Assembly: GCA_948099385.1 (NCBI GenBank)
Contig: CANUEZ040000024.1
Coordinates: 24,153,001 to 24,217,000, forward strand
Source of the DNA: Fasciola hepatica
Lineage: Eukaryota > Platyhelminthes > Trematoda > Plagiorchiida > Fasciolidae
DNA length: 64,000 nt
Reading direction: 5' to 3'
Under the pieces are notes generated by a model. It was not told the DNA's origin. It saw only the letters and a list, made by a program, of their open reading frames with translations, and did no database searches. Position numbers and translations under genes: made by a program. This document shows positions 22,401-35,900 of the stretch, piece after piece; position 1 is the stretch's first letter; each line of letters opens with the position of its first letter.

Positions 22401-25400
22401 CCGGTAACCATGCACCAAGACCACTAGGACGCGTTGGGCATTCCGGATTGGTGGATCACCATACAAAAGGCGTATGAACCGCTCGTCCGGTCACCGGCTC
22501 TCAACACAAAAACTTAATGTTACCCGACAGGTAGCACTTGGTTTTGCACGGGCTAGAGTTGCTACCTCGAACAAAAAGCCGAGTGGCGCTGGGGACGCCA
22601 CTTTGTACCAAGTTCCCAAGACTCTTCATGACAAGCTCCCTCACACACATCGCTCATGCCACGGCGTCCCCAGTAAGCGACGCGCTTCGTGTTCTCCCCG
22701 CGGCCGGGATGACAAGTATGTTAGATGGGGCCTCAAGACGCGAAATCACATCCAAATTGCCTGCTGGAATGTGAGAACACTTCTGGACAGCGGAAACCAA
22801 GCCATCACTGCACGAACGCTACATAACTACCGCATCGAAATCGCATGTCTCTCTGAAGTTCGGCTGCTGAATTCTAGCACCCGGTGTATATAGGTTCCCG
22901 GTGTAGACGACAGTTACCACCTCTATCACAGTGGACCCACGGACAGCTCTGATTTACATGGTGTCGCGACAGGTGTCAGCAACAAGGCCAACGAAACACT
23001 GCTTTTATGGAACCTCATATCCCTTCGGATTGCCTTACCTCGTTTTCACGCCTCACCCTTGAACGCCTAATACTGACCAACGGGGGCCAGACGTGGCCAC
23101 TGCGCGTCGAGAACATCAGAAAGCTGGAAATGTCTGTCCATTTGTGTCTGCGACGGATACTGAAAGTGGTGTGGCACGAAAAGCTTTCAAACGAGGCAAT
23201 GAAACAATGGTGCTTTGACATCGAAAAGCAGTCAGTCTTCCTCCAACAACGACGACTGCAGTGGTTTGGATTTGTCCTACGACGTCCGGACCAAGAGATC
23301 TCAAAACAGTGCCTCTCTCCTGTTCCGCGTCCAGAATTGCGCTGTCGCCTCGGAGGACAGCTGAAAACATGGGTCATTACCATCAAATCGGGCGTTGAGG
23401 GACTAGGACTCCAAGCTGTCTACGGCGCTCGCAACTGGAAGCAGAACTGGATTTCTCTGTGTTAAGGTCTCGCATTCGATCGCCACTCATGGGATGGTGC
23501 CATTCGGGACATGCATGAAGCCGGCTCATCCTCTCGCAGGAGATGGCCGCATAAAAGTAAAAGTCAGTAAAGTAAATCGTTTTGCATTGGTCTTAGGTTA
23601 AGAGAGGGGAATTCGGTAATGCCCTTTACAGGAAGAATGCTGGAGGTTCGTGGGTAAGTCATGATTCCCGACTGTTCACACCACAAAAAAAGTTTTTATT
23701 TGGGAGCCCTAACCGGAGCCTTCGACTTAAAAGTCTGACCCACAAGGCAGTGGGGGTGTTAACTCAGCATGACAACGTGACCGGAGAGCCACTGGGGAGA
23801 TTTATGGTTTTCCACGTGAGACCTGATTGCTATAAGCATTCTTTTTTGTCTTCCCTGGTGCTTTGTTATCGATCCGCCTTCCGCATTCAGTCCTCAGCCT
23901 CATGCACTCAATGGGGCAGGCGGAACGCGGACGAGGCCGGGAGCTGCCCAATGAAGTGTGATGACTTCTCCCACCACAGAGAGAAACCCCAGGTACTCCA
24001 CTCCCGCGTCCATCCAGCGGAGGTTTTTAGACCGGTAAACTGTTTCTGTCCGTGTTTATTCGCTGAAGTGTCCTCTCCAGGGGCACAGCGATTAGAATCA
24101 GATGTTGTCCAGCAACTGGTTCAGAGAATGGACTGCGTCTGGCCTCTACCCATTGAACTTTCAGGCATGATCGCATCTCTGGCCTAAGTAAGCTATCCTG
24201 CATTGCTCTTTGGGTCATGGAAGCACACAAGCCATCACACCACGTCAAGGTGCAGTCTCGTCGTAATGGCCCTCCTGGGGTGATAGTCATGATTCACTAC
24301 TTCTCATATCAACTGGTGTAATGAGTTTCACAACCTCAACGTCAATGGAACAAATTTATTATCATGCATAACGTTTCTGTGAGCCCCAGTCTCACTATAG
24401 GGCACGAGAAGCCAAAACCGATCACGACGAAATCTGAATTTCCTCGCAAGTGTCAAAAACACCCGTAACATTGGCAACTGATTCGCCAAAAGATTAAACA
24501 GCTCGCCTGATTTTACGTTTCTACGTAATGGGTTGCACTAACTTACACAGAAATACTCTCTCCGAATATATTTAGTGTTATCCAGTTTTTTTTTTACTAA
24601 AACCGAGAAAACACAATCATCCAAATCGACTGTGTTGGTTCTTTGCCTGCCGCATCTTGTTTTAACACCACCTTTACATGATTATTGCGAAGAGACGTTT
24701 AATTGTTAGTAGGAAGGTTCTGAGCAAAATCTTTCACAGAAAAGCCTAAAAAAGGTGTCTCCATGACATTAATACTCTCTTATTTACTATTGTGATGATA
24801 ATTTCCTGTCATGAATGTACATTTCTCTGTCATCGCGAAAGCAATCCGGACGTTTAACGGACCACGCTAACATGGTCTTGATTTCAAGGTCACGTGTTCC
24901 AAAAAAAATCAACAGCTTTTCAGTCGCGAGTCTACCATCAACCACAAAACCGCTAATAAACCATCAGATGATAGTGTTTCCTAAATATGTTTGTATTGCC
25001 TTTGCTTTTTTCTGCTAAACAGAAACATGATCGACACTTCCACAAAGGGAATTCCTCCGAGCAGGATTACTATTAATGCCCCCATGGCGAAAAGCACATG
25101 CAGTGAATTTTACTTTCATAACCTTGAAAATCATTCGTAATCGGCTGTTCATTAAATTGCGACTGACACTCATTAGTCAAATTATTCATGTAAACCCGTG
25201 TCACGCCATTCCAACACTGCACAGAACTTTATAGAGCTAACGTTACCAATATTTAGTGATGGGAAATTTTTTTAATTCAAACCTTTGGTATTATACGAAA
25301 AAATAGAAAGGTAAAGCTCATAATGGAGAAAACGTTTTTCATTCGGATTTCAACAACACCTGTAAGAATTTGGTTTTCGTTCGGGGTGGTTACATGTTTA

Positions 25401-26169
25401 TTCCGAGGAAAGTCGAATCGATTCAAATATAGGATTCGAACTTCCGCTTCAGTGAAGTATGTGCATCATCAGCTGAGACAGGAGGTTGCACCCACACACC
25501 CCGCCCGCCCGAGGTCTTCCGATATCTCTTAAATGGATCGCACTGTTTACTTGGCCAAACCCATTAGCATAAGGCATCCACCACAGCAAAATTTATGATC
25601 TTAGCGGCGCTTTGTCACGGGTTTTTCAAATATATTACGCAGTGTCCACCTGCTAAATACATGTGCAGCTGGAATGCGGATAAAATCAATGTAAAGGAAA
25701 AGCTGAGTACAATACTGTGTTGTAGAGACGCCGTTAAATGCCACCCCAAAAACGTTTGAACAGGAAAAATATTATCGTTCCTAACGTAGCACATTTGGTA
25801 CCACAAACGTCGGTGCAATACGGAATACAGTGCATAAATACGACTCATGATGAAGCGTAATATTTGCATACGTGGACGACCAACCTGACTGAGCTGCGTA
25901 ACAATAGCCAAATCTGGCGGTTTCATGCAAGCACCCATGAACAAGACCAAATTTTCGTGACGTGTTTTGTGCAGCAAAGCAACCTCCCGTTTGAAGGCTT
26001 CAAGCCTGGCAGATCCATCCACATCTTCTGGGTCTACATCGATACGCTTCACAGCCACTTCACCGTGCCATTTAGCGCGATAAACCGTGCCAAATGTCCC
26101 CTGTCCGATAATATCACCAATCACCAAATTATCCATGGGAATATCCCACTCCCTCAAAGTCACTGAAAT
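16486..26169 (-). CDS. KSR: KSR exons 11-15: kinase-like domain and C terminus
   Basis: Exon 11 (26169-25885) has REWDIP, the glycine loop GQGTFG, HGEVAVK with K832, and RHENLVLFMGAC. Exon 12 (18007-17784) has GMGYLHAKGIVHRDLKTRN with H927-R928-D929 and N934, then GDFG (947-949). Exon 13 (17691-17548) has LCYIAPEII and SSDVFAFG. Exon 14 (17023-16897) completes FGTVWYELLTNEFPF. Exon 15 (16650-16486) has EILTQCWAYSPSRRPEF and RLPKLHRSPS, then stop. Mammalian KSR carries Arg in place of the VAVK lysine, whereas here the lysine, HRD and DFG are all present as in Drosophila KSR. The 7.9-kb intron between exons 11 and 12 holds nested LINEs. Confidence 0.96.
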
Positions 26170-29100
26170 CTGTAAGGGTGAAACAGAGATTTTCGGAAGT
26201 TACTCAGTTATTAAACAAACAGTGACTTGAGATACACACTCCTCGTTCCGACAGATTCTGCCTTGTGAATTCCAAATCCTTATTTCGAGTTAGTACTTTC
26301 AAGTACCTGGGAGTTAACTAAAGTAATTATTAACAACGGAAAACTGCAACGTCCATCTTTTCAAATTCCTGTCAATACTTACCTTATTTTTTTCACTATT
26401 TCCCTTGCCCCCAACACTTACTACAACTTATCACTTATTTGTGTGTATCCAAATTTGTGATTTTCGTTTATTTGTTCTAACTGAAATGTAGGCATACTGC
26501 TTGCAGAAGTCAACTATAAAAATAAAAATCACACCGTTAAAAAGTCCAAATGTGATTTTTTTTTAACACACGCTTGCGCATCAGTGCAGTGGGAGAAGAA
26601 TAACCAACGACCATCAGTTGTCATTCCGTTGCCAAAGAGAACCAGTAGACGTGATCCCGAGAGTTCGGTTGAAGAGATATTTAAGGCCTCAATACAGATT
26701 AGTGGCCTTAAAAGACCCACATATAAATCCGATTAAAAAAACCCACATTATGCACCATTTACTTAGGGCACACAGTAACAAGATAACCTTAAGACACCAC
26801 GGAAGTCGTCTTCTGTACACGAATCACAACCATTATCCGAACAAAGTAAATCTTCAGACTATGAGTGGTAGGCGGTCCTGCCATCGCCCGGGGTAGTACC
26901 ACTGTCCTTCCTACTGGAGCTTTACGTGGTTCGCCACCCAAAACCCCAGGATTAGGTTGCCGCTTACATCGAAAAACTTGTGGGATATTAAACAGTGATG
27001 GTCGAGTGGCTTAGAGCGTTTGCTTACCACCTCAGCGGTCCGAAGTTCGAATCCTCGCCATCACCGGCTACTTTCGTGGTAGTCAGTAATCCCCTGTAGT
27101 CCGGCTCGTTACTATACCCAACGTATTAGGGCCTTATGTGGTTCTCCGCTCCAAGCCTCAGGGTCCGGTTGCCGGTTATCTTTAGGAGTGCAGTGGGCCT
27201 CTGTGGCTATCGTGTATGCCCCTCACCCTTCCATTGGATTCACGCGCAAGTATGTAATAAAAAAAGTGACAGAAATCACCAATCTTAATAGAATAGAGGA
27301 GATGAACCAACTTACACTGTTTGCGCGAACCAAGTTGCTGTATTCATCTTGACTGTCCATGGACTCCAGACGCCTTAAAACACCCTGTGACAACAAAAGA
27401 TACTGATAGTGAAACAGACAAGGATGAAGCATATCATAATGATGGGAAAATCTGGCTGATATCCATGCGCAAGTAACAGTAAACTGCGCCGACTTATGCC
27501 TAGTAGGAAAAGAGCTTAACGAGCGAGTGGCCACAAACTCTTGATACACTATGCGCACGGACGATACCATGTAGAAAACATCTGACGCCGAATTAAAATG
27601 GGTGATGAAACGCTTCCAAACAGGCCACTCAACTAGGCTAAAAATAGAATACAGAAAAATGCATTATGTGGTCTAGATTCTCATCTTTTGTTTTAAAAGT
27701 TCGATGTACTTCTCGAAGCAGTTGTAGACTCGGAAAACTTATCGGGGGTATATACCTCTCGGTGGGCAGTGAGCAGGATATGAATTGTTTACAAATATGA
27801 TGCGACAGAACAGTTCACTGGTTCATGCTACCCTCAACCAGCATTTTGACATTGAACGTATTCTCCTCAACATAATCTTGATTGATTTATAACGAACTTT
27901 AATTAGTCTGCGCTTCCAACTAACACCCGAAACTGTTAAAAGCAGAGTTTACCGGCTCAACGTACTGCGCTGAACTGATTCGTCTTAAGTTTATTGCACC
28001 TTAGCATGACTTTCACGCCAGATGATTCTAATCCGCCTCACTCAATTATTCAAGAGTTCCAAAATGGTACAAGAACTGACCAACGGACTGACTCCCAATC
28101 GGCGCATATTCTAATCACCTAGTTAAGGGAAACTCTGTTTTTCACAGAGTACTGTTGTTTTCCAGCTATTTTTTAATTTAAACTGTTTGACATTGTCTTC
28201 ACCTTGGTGGAAGACAGTAATACACTGTCACGCAACTCGTTATCACACCAGACCTATTGGGACCCCATGTGGTTCCCAACTCCAAGTCTCTCGACCAGGT
28301 TGCCGGTTATCACCAGTATTGCAATGGGTCTTCGAGACAATAGGATTAGCCCCTTATACTGAACTCATATGCAAACATGTAATAAAGAACTACTCATCAC
28401 GACAAGCCAATTCGTGGTACAGTGTCAATGCAAACATAACACATTGCACTGTCCCAATCCCAAGGCACAAGACGATAGCCGTTTTTCCATAATAATTTAC
28501 CAGGTTTTGTTACCTGTAAAACATTTTAAATGACACAGTCAGACTACAGAAAAAAAACTTACATCGACAACCGTTCGTTCGCTTTCGGCGGATGAGTGAG
28601 TGCTAGGATAACAAAGAGGAACTGAAAGTCGTAACTTGTAGATCTATTTCATCGGCAAGCAACTGGTAGAATGATAATTGACAAAAATAAAGATACGACC
28701 GCACGTAAAAGAAACGCTAGATCGAGAGAATAACAATTTTTGGGTTAAAAACTCCTAGGTAAATTTGGTGTGTTCATGATGTATATGTTCACATTGATGT
28801 TGACTATGACTAAGGGAAAAGTGTAATAAACGATATCAGTATCGGAGACAATCCCGTAAGGACGGGAGATTCCCGTAAGTTCTACGTGAACCGAAATCAA
28901 GGCAATCTACGATTTACACTTTTCACAACTAAGAAAAAACACTATCGAGGCGGTCTATATCTTATAGCTATAACGACATTTGGATGACAGAACAATAAAT
29001 CATCTCGATCCCAAGGGTATATTGCTTTTTGGAAATCATTAAGGTCGCTCGCGCAGGAGCAATGACGGGCTCCTCGCGGACTAATACTCGTAATTAATTG

Positions 29101-32100
29101 ATTACAAAAACCAACAGTACAGATAAAAAAATCGCCCACCTAACCCTGTGACAGTGCGAATTTAGTTTTAGTTCATCGACATCACCAAATCAGGAAAAAT
29201 ACGTAGCGACGGGAGAATGAACCGTGGAAAGAGTACAAATGACTATTACTGCGAACAGTGCATAATTAGGTTGTTAATGTTTCGCCAACGGTCAGCGGAA
29301 AATTGATGTAGAATAAAAACCACAAAAAGCAAAAGTGCTTACGTGAACGCACGAGGATGAGAATTCCATCTAGGCACCAAATATATCATTAGTTCCTCAG
29401 TGTCATGATATTATCATTTATTGTATTGTGTAACTCACCACTGAGTTCCTCTACTTACATTTTAGCCATTATACGCTTCTTATTAGACAAGCACTTATTA
29501 CCACTATTTGATTCTGCTTTTAGCTACTTCTGATCTGCCACTGTCGTCTTCATAAAATTTAGGCATCCTCCCTGTTTGTCTTCGTCTAATAAACAGACTG
29601 ATTTGTTGTTTATTTGGTATAGTGTCTTCTCCACAGGCATGGTGGTTCGTCGCACAGCGCCGGTTTCTGTTTATTAGTTGGTTCTGTAAGACCGAATATC
29701 ATCCGTTAATTAACTTGCCGGACATGATACAACTTTCGGCAGAGGAAAGAATGCTATTTTTCTCTCTCTCTTTCTCTTTCTCAAATATTTACAGTTTCGC
29801 TGAACGCTGTTTTAGTATTATAATTAAGCCTGTGTAAAACAGAAGGGACTATTTGAAACAGAAGCCTCGTCCTGGGTACTTGAATAAGCGGACCGCTTTA
29901 CGAATGCCTGCCCATCGTTTACCTTTCCGTGCTCTATTCGCACGTGCTGGACAAGGCTGGAAGAAACACGGGGTCAGACCATGACTTGGTGTAAAGGTAT
30001 GAAGAAGCTAACATCAGTATTGGCTTCGGCTGGCGCTTCCCGCCTTCTCGGTTGAAGCCCGAGGAACGAGGAATGTCGTTGGTTAGAGAAGTTGAGAGAC
30101 GTGGTTCAGAACAAAATTCGGTGGCGCGAATGCTGTGCGGACCGTTTGTCAAACTCTCGTGCCCCGTAATTTCATAAATGTCATTCTGACAACAACAAAA
30201 AATATCAGGAAGTGTAGGGTTAAGAGCAACAAAAAATGGGCATTTTTTCCCGCACTAATTGTCCGTTTGACTATATTGTACTCCCCTTTCCCTATTTTGT
30301 AACTGTCGTTGTTGGGTTGGCATCTTACTTGATCTCAAGCCGATATATATATATAATCGTATAGGATCCTAATAAATCAGGTAGGTTTGTGAGCTGGGGT
30401 AGCGAAACTGTTTGCCTTCAAGACTGGCTAGCATTCATTGAGGCTCAACTCTTTGTAAATTGGAGTACCAGTGTTGTGAATCTCTTGCTTATTATCAGCG
30501 ACGGCCGAATGATGAACTTAACACAGAAACTGCCTGGGCGATTCAATAACTTACCCCACGAGAGGGTGGTTTTCCTCGTTTTCCGCAGTAGCGCTCATAT
30601 CTTGCATTCGCCCGTCTCGAGTGGTGGCCACTGAAAATCCAAGAGCAAAAAGATTGGTTAAGGTTTAGAGTAAATTTATGGGGAGAAAAACGCGGACAAG
30701 TACACATACCAGGGAATTCAAACTGATTGCAGCACCGTGCTGGACAATGGGGCGACAGCGGCTGGCCGACAGTGGACGATGAAGGAGCACTGGATCCATA
30801 AGCGTGCACGCTTATGGGGGAAGAGAGGTGACTAGTATTCGCAATTCCAGGGTGGCTGGTACAGGTGGGAGAGGCGATCGGATGACTGCCTGTACAGGTT
30901 GTTGAGTGACAACTGGGAAATGAAGATCCGACTCCAAACGGAGATCCTGGAGCAGAACTTGTGCAGGAAGATGCACTGTTGGATTCAGAGCCCTGATGGT
31001 TGGAACACAGGATAAAACCATCGATAAACGTTGATATCAATTAAGGGACTCTCAGTAAAACGGTCGGTTTCTATTCAGGGCACAGCGAGTAACGAGAAAA
31101 CGTGGTTGTGGTGATCGAGCATTCCCTCACCTGAGACCATGCTGTGAATGTAAGATAAGACAAACTCTTAAGGTATTCAACCATTAGCTAACTCAGTGGT
31201 AGGCGATATGGCACCTAATAATACTTTCACCAAACAAGAAAAAACCGGTTATAGTTACAACCAACTTTGAGATGACTACTGAGAGTAGTAAGCTCTGTGA
31301 AGATCGTCGGGGTTGGCTGCTAAAATGAAATTCTAATATAAACTACACGAGATGCGCAAGACCAATCTCCACTGTCGGATTTCTGGTGAAGGTTATGGAC
31401 AATAACACAACGGTTTTAGTAATGCTATTTTATACCATTCCTAGACTGACAATTAGACACAATAATCTAAATCTTTCCTAGAAGTGGAAAACAAACTACT
31501 AGAACATCGCATGGAGGGGCGAGACTAACAAGAAGACGGGAAAATTTTAAGAAAAACTTGGTTGGGTTAATCAGACTATGTAGTATACAATTATCACTAC
31601 GGGTTCGATTTGGTCATACTAGTAGATAGCTAATGGCTTACCTGGAAGGCCGGAGTGGAGTGAGCAGGTCGAAGTCCGGTTTGATTGGTTAGCAAAATAT
31701 TCACTTGAGATTTCCGGAGCGCTACCGGTGATCCTTAAATGAAAACAGGTAGACCCTATCATGATGATAATGCTTTTTAGGAAACAAGCAAAAGTAGTCC
31801 AGAGTGTAAAGTGGATAAAAAGAAATTTGCCATAATTCACTGGAAATAGGGATCAATAAGTTGACAATTTCAGATAAAAATGATAAAAGTTAAGGAAACA
31901 AACTTTACTCAAATTAGTTGGATTCTTTTCATGAAAATAACAAAAAAATATCGTTGAGCGAGGTGGACAAAATACTTTAGCGAAATTATCTCACCATTCA
32001 CTCTGGGTGAATTCAAACAGGATTACATAGAACTCACCCCGCAAGTCTGCCCCATCCGAATTAGTAGAGTTCACACAAGGCAGTCGGTGACAATGAGGTA

Positions 32101-32900
32101 CGCAGCTCTTGTGAACTTTGATCCTGGAGAATGGAACAACGAATACAATCATTAACCAAACAATCTATTTCAAAGACATAACCTATTATTCTTCTCTACG
32201 GACATACGTGTGACACAGAAAGCAGGAACCGTTAGTCAACTAAAATCACAGGTTAATTCCAGCGCCCTGTTTCCGTTTCGATTAGATGTGATAAGCGACG
32301 ACTCACAGCAAAAATTTACTAGGAGAATAAGTGACGCAGAAGCGCCGATTACCACTGACATAGTAACGGTAACACTAACTCCAAGGTATGAGTTTTATCC
32401 AGGCCATATTAAACTACATGTGAGGTAGACCGTTGAACCCAGGAAGATTCTTGAAAGATCTCGAGGCAAACTAAAAGTTCCCCATATCGGGGAGGAACAC
32501 ACGAAATGACCAGGACGAACCACACTTATATACAAAGCGCTTGGATTGGACGGCCTGACACAATCAGGTAAAAGTTCAAGTTCTTAAAACAAAGACAACA
32601 CGATACAACTGCAACGTTGCGGACAACGAATTCGACAGCTAATTGTAGAAATACGTATCGTAAAAACTGAGACAGTTTCCAGCAACCTCATTAGTGTTCG
32701 TTCTTTAAAGGGAAGAAAGCCCAATCGAATACTGTTATAATGTTTTTTAACTTTGAAGTCAAATTCTCACTGCACTATTGAGAACAAACGGAAACAGCAA
32801 ACGGGCAGTGAGTCATAAGAGAGACAATTTAGTCGGATGTGGCATTTAATCAGGCACCAAGAACAGAGATCTGCATTAAGTGGACCCAGATCTCTCCAAT

Positions 32901-32995
<95 letters not shown>

Positions 32996-35900
32996 GGCAC
33001 AGTAAGAACAGGGATTGTCGAAGTCAAATTTATGGATGCTGTCGATTAGAGAAAAAACTAGTCAAGATACCAGATGAACAGAATTCAAAAAATCTGTTTT
33101 ATTCTAAAGAATCTGGTTCGCAAATAAGCAATGAGACTGAAGATACATGGGGAGAAACGTAGCATGGCGCAGAATGAGCCTACTTACTTGCACCCAAGAC
33201 AGTGTTGGAAACGAAAACTCATGCGGGTATTACAGACAGCACAGGGAGTACCCTTGACAAAATCTCCAAACTTAGAATCAAGTTCAAACCTGGCAATATG
33301 ACAAGAAAATAAAGAACATAATTACTTTGGCTTATCTGAATGTGGACAGAGTAAATCACAGATGAACTAAATCGCATTCACAATACAAGCAACCCTAAGC
33401 ATCGCGGCTGAACGGATTCATTTATTAATATGTAAATGTTGAATAGTCAGTAACACATCGTCGTGGGTAGCGTTTCGGTCACCGGCTGTCGAATGATTCT
33501 GGGATAAGGGTATTTAGTTGCTATGTATCAGACAGAGCGCGTGCCCATTTGTACGGCTATGGAGGGGGTTGGGCCTCCATTTTTACTATCACTGCAAGTG
33601 GCGTGGGTGGGTCATTTGGGAAGAAAACCGTTTTGTGGCTGTCTGGACATTTATTCACCCTTAATTTTAGAATTCATTTACTTTTCTATTACGCGGTGGT
33701 GAACTGTCTAGTTTCATCGTAAGACCACGATGAAAACTGAAAATCCTCGAAATCTCATTCCGCATTGATAGCTTAGTTTTGCAATGACCAATGTGGTATT
33801 TCAGCTCATGGAAGCGGTACTCTTTGACGAATAAGATTGAACACGACCGTTAACGTACAGGCATAACAGGTCTGTGGTCTGATCACAAACCAGTAAGAAG
33901 CTGCTTATTAAAATAAGGGTTACAGCGAAAACTATGACAAGTATATAATTATAGATAAGTGCGTTTATAATCCAAACTCTCTTCTGAGCCCCCTGAAGTA
34001 AAAAATGTTAACGTCCGTTTTGAATGAAGTCGGAAATTTCAGCTCGATCATCAAAAAATAGTGCTGAATTTAAGATGGTAGAGACGGAGATAAACCATTG
34101 TCGCTGTCAACCGGTTCATCCGTGTTGATTCTAACAGTGCTATTTTGTTGCGTGACGGTTCATGAGTACGGTGGAGGGTGATAATTTCATATTCAGAAAG
34201 CTTCACAACAATTTCGGCTCCGGGACTTGAAGTGGTCAGCCACATAAAGGTCAAAAACGGTGACACTGTATGGGTGAGCTGAATAAGCTCTCTTACGCTC
34301 ACCTATCCCGTTCTATACAACAAGTCGCATAGAGGTTTTCTTTAATGTATTTTCATTATTAGACGTGCACCACGGTCAGCCTCAATTCTTAATTAGGGAG
34401 GTAGCTACTTTTGTTGGAAACCTTCGTGTTGTTGACCAGTACTGAAGGGTCCTGAACCCACGACCTCAAGATTGTTAGTCACTGATTTACACCATTTAAT
34501 CGCTACCGGTGAAGATTATTGCAGCAAACAGATTCAAAAGCGTTTCAGCAGGGAGTTATTGTATTACGACTATTCAACAACTTCTGAGGGAAACGGACGA
34601 TAGTATCACGATTATGAACACTTCGAGACAAGGGCTGAAAAACTACAGATGTGAAATCGGTGTAAGGTTTTACTGTCAAACACTGAAAATTAAACAACCC
34701 AAAAACAACGCGCATTCAACAAATCTACTGTACACATGCATTCGCATCATTACCAGTAGATATCATAGACAGCACTTTGGTCAAATTTAATATGGACATT
34801 ATATTTATCTATCTGGATACCTGCTACCAAAATTCCACATTCGGCTCGAGAAGTCAGAATCGTACACTACAAACGAGGAAGCAAAGACTAAACACTGAAA
34901 ATTCTTGATAATGACAACGCACCCACAGAGCCATGTTCATACCGCATTAGTGAATAGTATGGCTTCTGTAACACTTACTTGTGCATAAGTCCATTGCTGC
35001 TCACTACCAGAGTGGTTCCACCAGATCGAGGGATGCTTAGTACACCTAGTAATGATATCAAGACCAAATGTCAAAAAGGTAATCAATGGAAAAACGTTGG
35101 TTGCATTCGTTTACTTCGGCAAAAAAATAGTGTTTATAAAAGGTAAAAAGCTATGCTTTTGTGCAGCCACCACGAAATAATGAATGCGAAGAACAGTAAC
35201 ATTATTCACTGAATAATTCGACTTCATCATATATAGAAAACACGAACAGCGAACAACCTCTTTACCGGTAACTCCATCCTTGTGCCTAATACAACTACAT
35301 TTGTGGGTGAGAAGCGCATAAATTATGAACAATGTCTGCGTGCCAGAATGTGATTGGGAAGTCATGAAGATTGGTGTTGTGCAGTTAGGAAAGATGAGAG
35401 GTGAATGGTTGTTGTCCCGTGCTGGGGAAAAGCACCAGAGTACCAGTGGACGTGAGTTTCAGGGATTATCCGTTACCGGTTTCAACTAAAGGGTCAGCGC
35501 TTGGGTCACGCTGAGTCCGAGTCCGGGTAGCAGCCAGGGCAGCTTGAGTGCTTTAACGAGACGCTTTTGAGAACAGAGCGATGGATTGAGTAATCTGATC
35601 GCCACAGCCTCTGCCGTTGCTAGATGTAGTCTTCGAGCGACTTTCGGTGCGTTCGTGGGGACTCCGTAGACTATTTTGAAAACGTCGTCGTTTACGTAAT
35701 GCCCAGTGTCCGCAAGGTGCGCCACAACTGCACTGGTTTTGGCTTTTTTGTTTTCCGTCGTCAGCCAAGCTGGTTTGTGCTCTTTGATTCCTCGTGGTAA
35801 TTACCGTGTCATTTAACCTGTATAGCTTGCCGAACATGCGCAAACAAAACGAATAAGTTAATAAGGACGAGGTGAAGACAGGTAACTTGTCTTTCAGGTT

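Larger units (their letters stand above)
18990..24290 (-). mobile_element. LINE family C, near full length, carrying two nested insertions
   Basis: Runs on minus within KSR intron 11. The 5' part (about 24290-23588 and 22013-21801) starts the endonuclease (ARILDTFEIDLCCISEA). The endonuclease continues at 21177-20600 (VIAGHFSIQGGRLGESE, FLASTNFCHKK), then RT pieces at 20080-19644 (WCGSVIVSIYKKGGRSSCAN), and the 3' end near 18990 matches 3540-3730. Family A (21187-21791) and family D (22025-23576) copies interrupt it. Stops and frameshifts throughout; RT motifs with YADD are lost. Confidence 0.82.

Noticed and set aside
27001..27070. Functional tRNA gene
   Set aside because: A and B boxes are present, but the sequence continues into a SINE body that is repeated elsewhere, and a complete cloverleaf with acceptor stem is not evident.
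28563..28592. Shorter KSR exon 9 using the TATCCTAG acceptor at about 28603
   Set aside because: It leaves phase 2, which would run into TAA in exon 10. The upstream TTTCAG acceptor gives agreement on both sides.
30543..31040. Exon 8 extended over the whole open frame
   Set aside because: A clear acceptor (30993) and gtatgt donor (30709) limit it; the residues outside do not resemble KSR.
32837..33049. Proteins with long Tyr-Ile runs at the TA repeats (also 43728-44201)
   Set aside because: They are translations of the (TA)n microsatellites.
34505..34560. Alternative KSR exon ending LH before a gtagcg donor
   Set aside because: An in-frame TGA precedes it with no acceptor in between. Exon 35045-34979 gives correct phases on both sides.
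35465..35505. Second hammerhead ribozyme on minus next to the Penelope fragment (CTGA...GAAACCGGTA)
   Set aside because: Only the 3' half (GAAACCGGT) fits. The CTGATGAG core is absent and no stem I forms. It may be a decayed relative but cannot be called.
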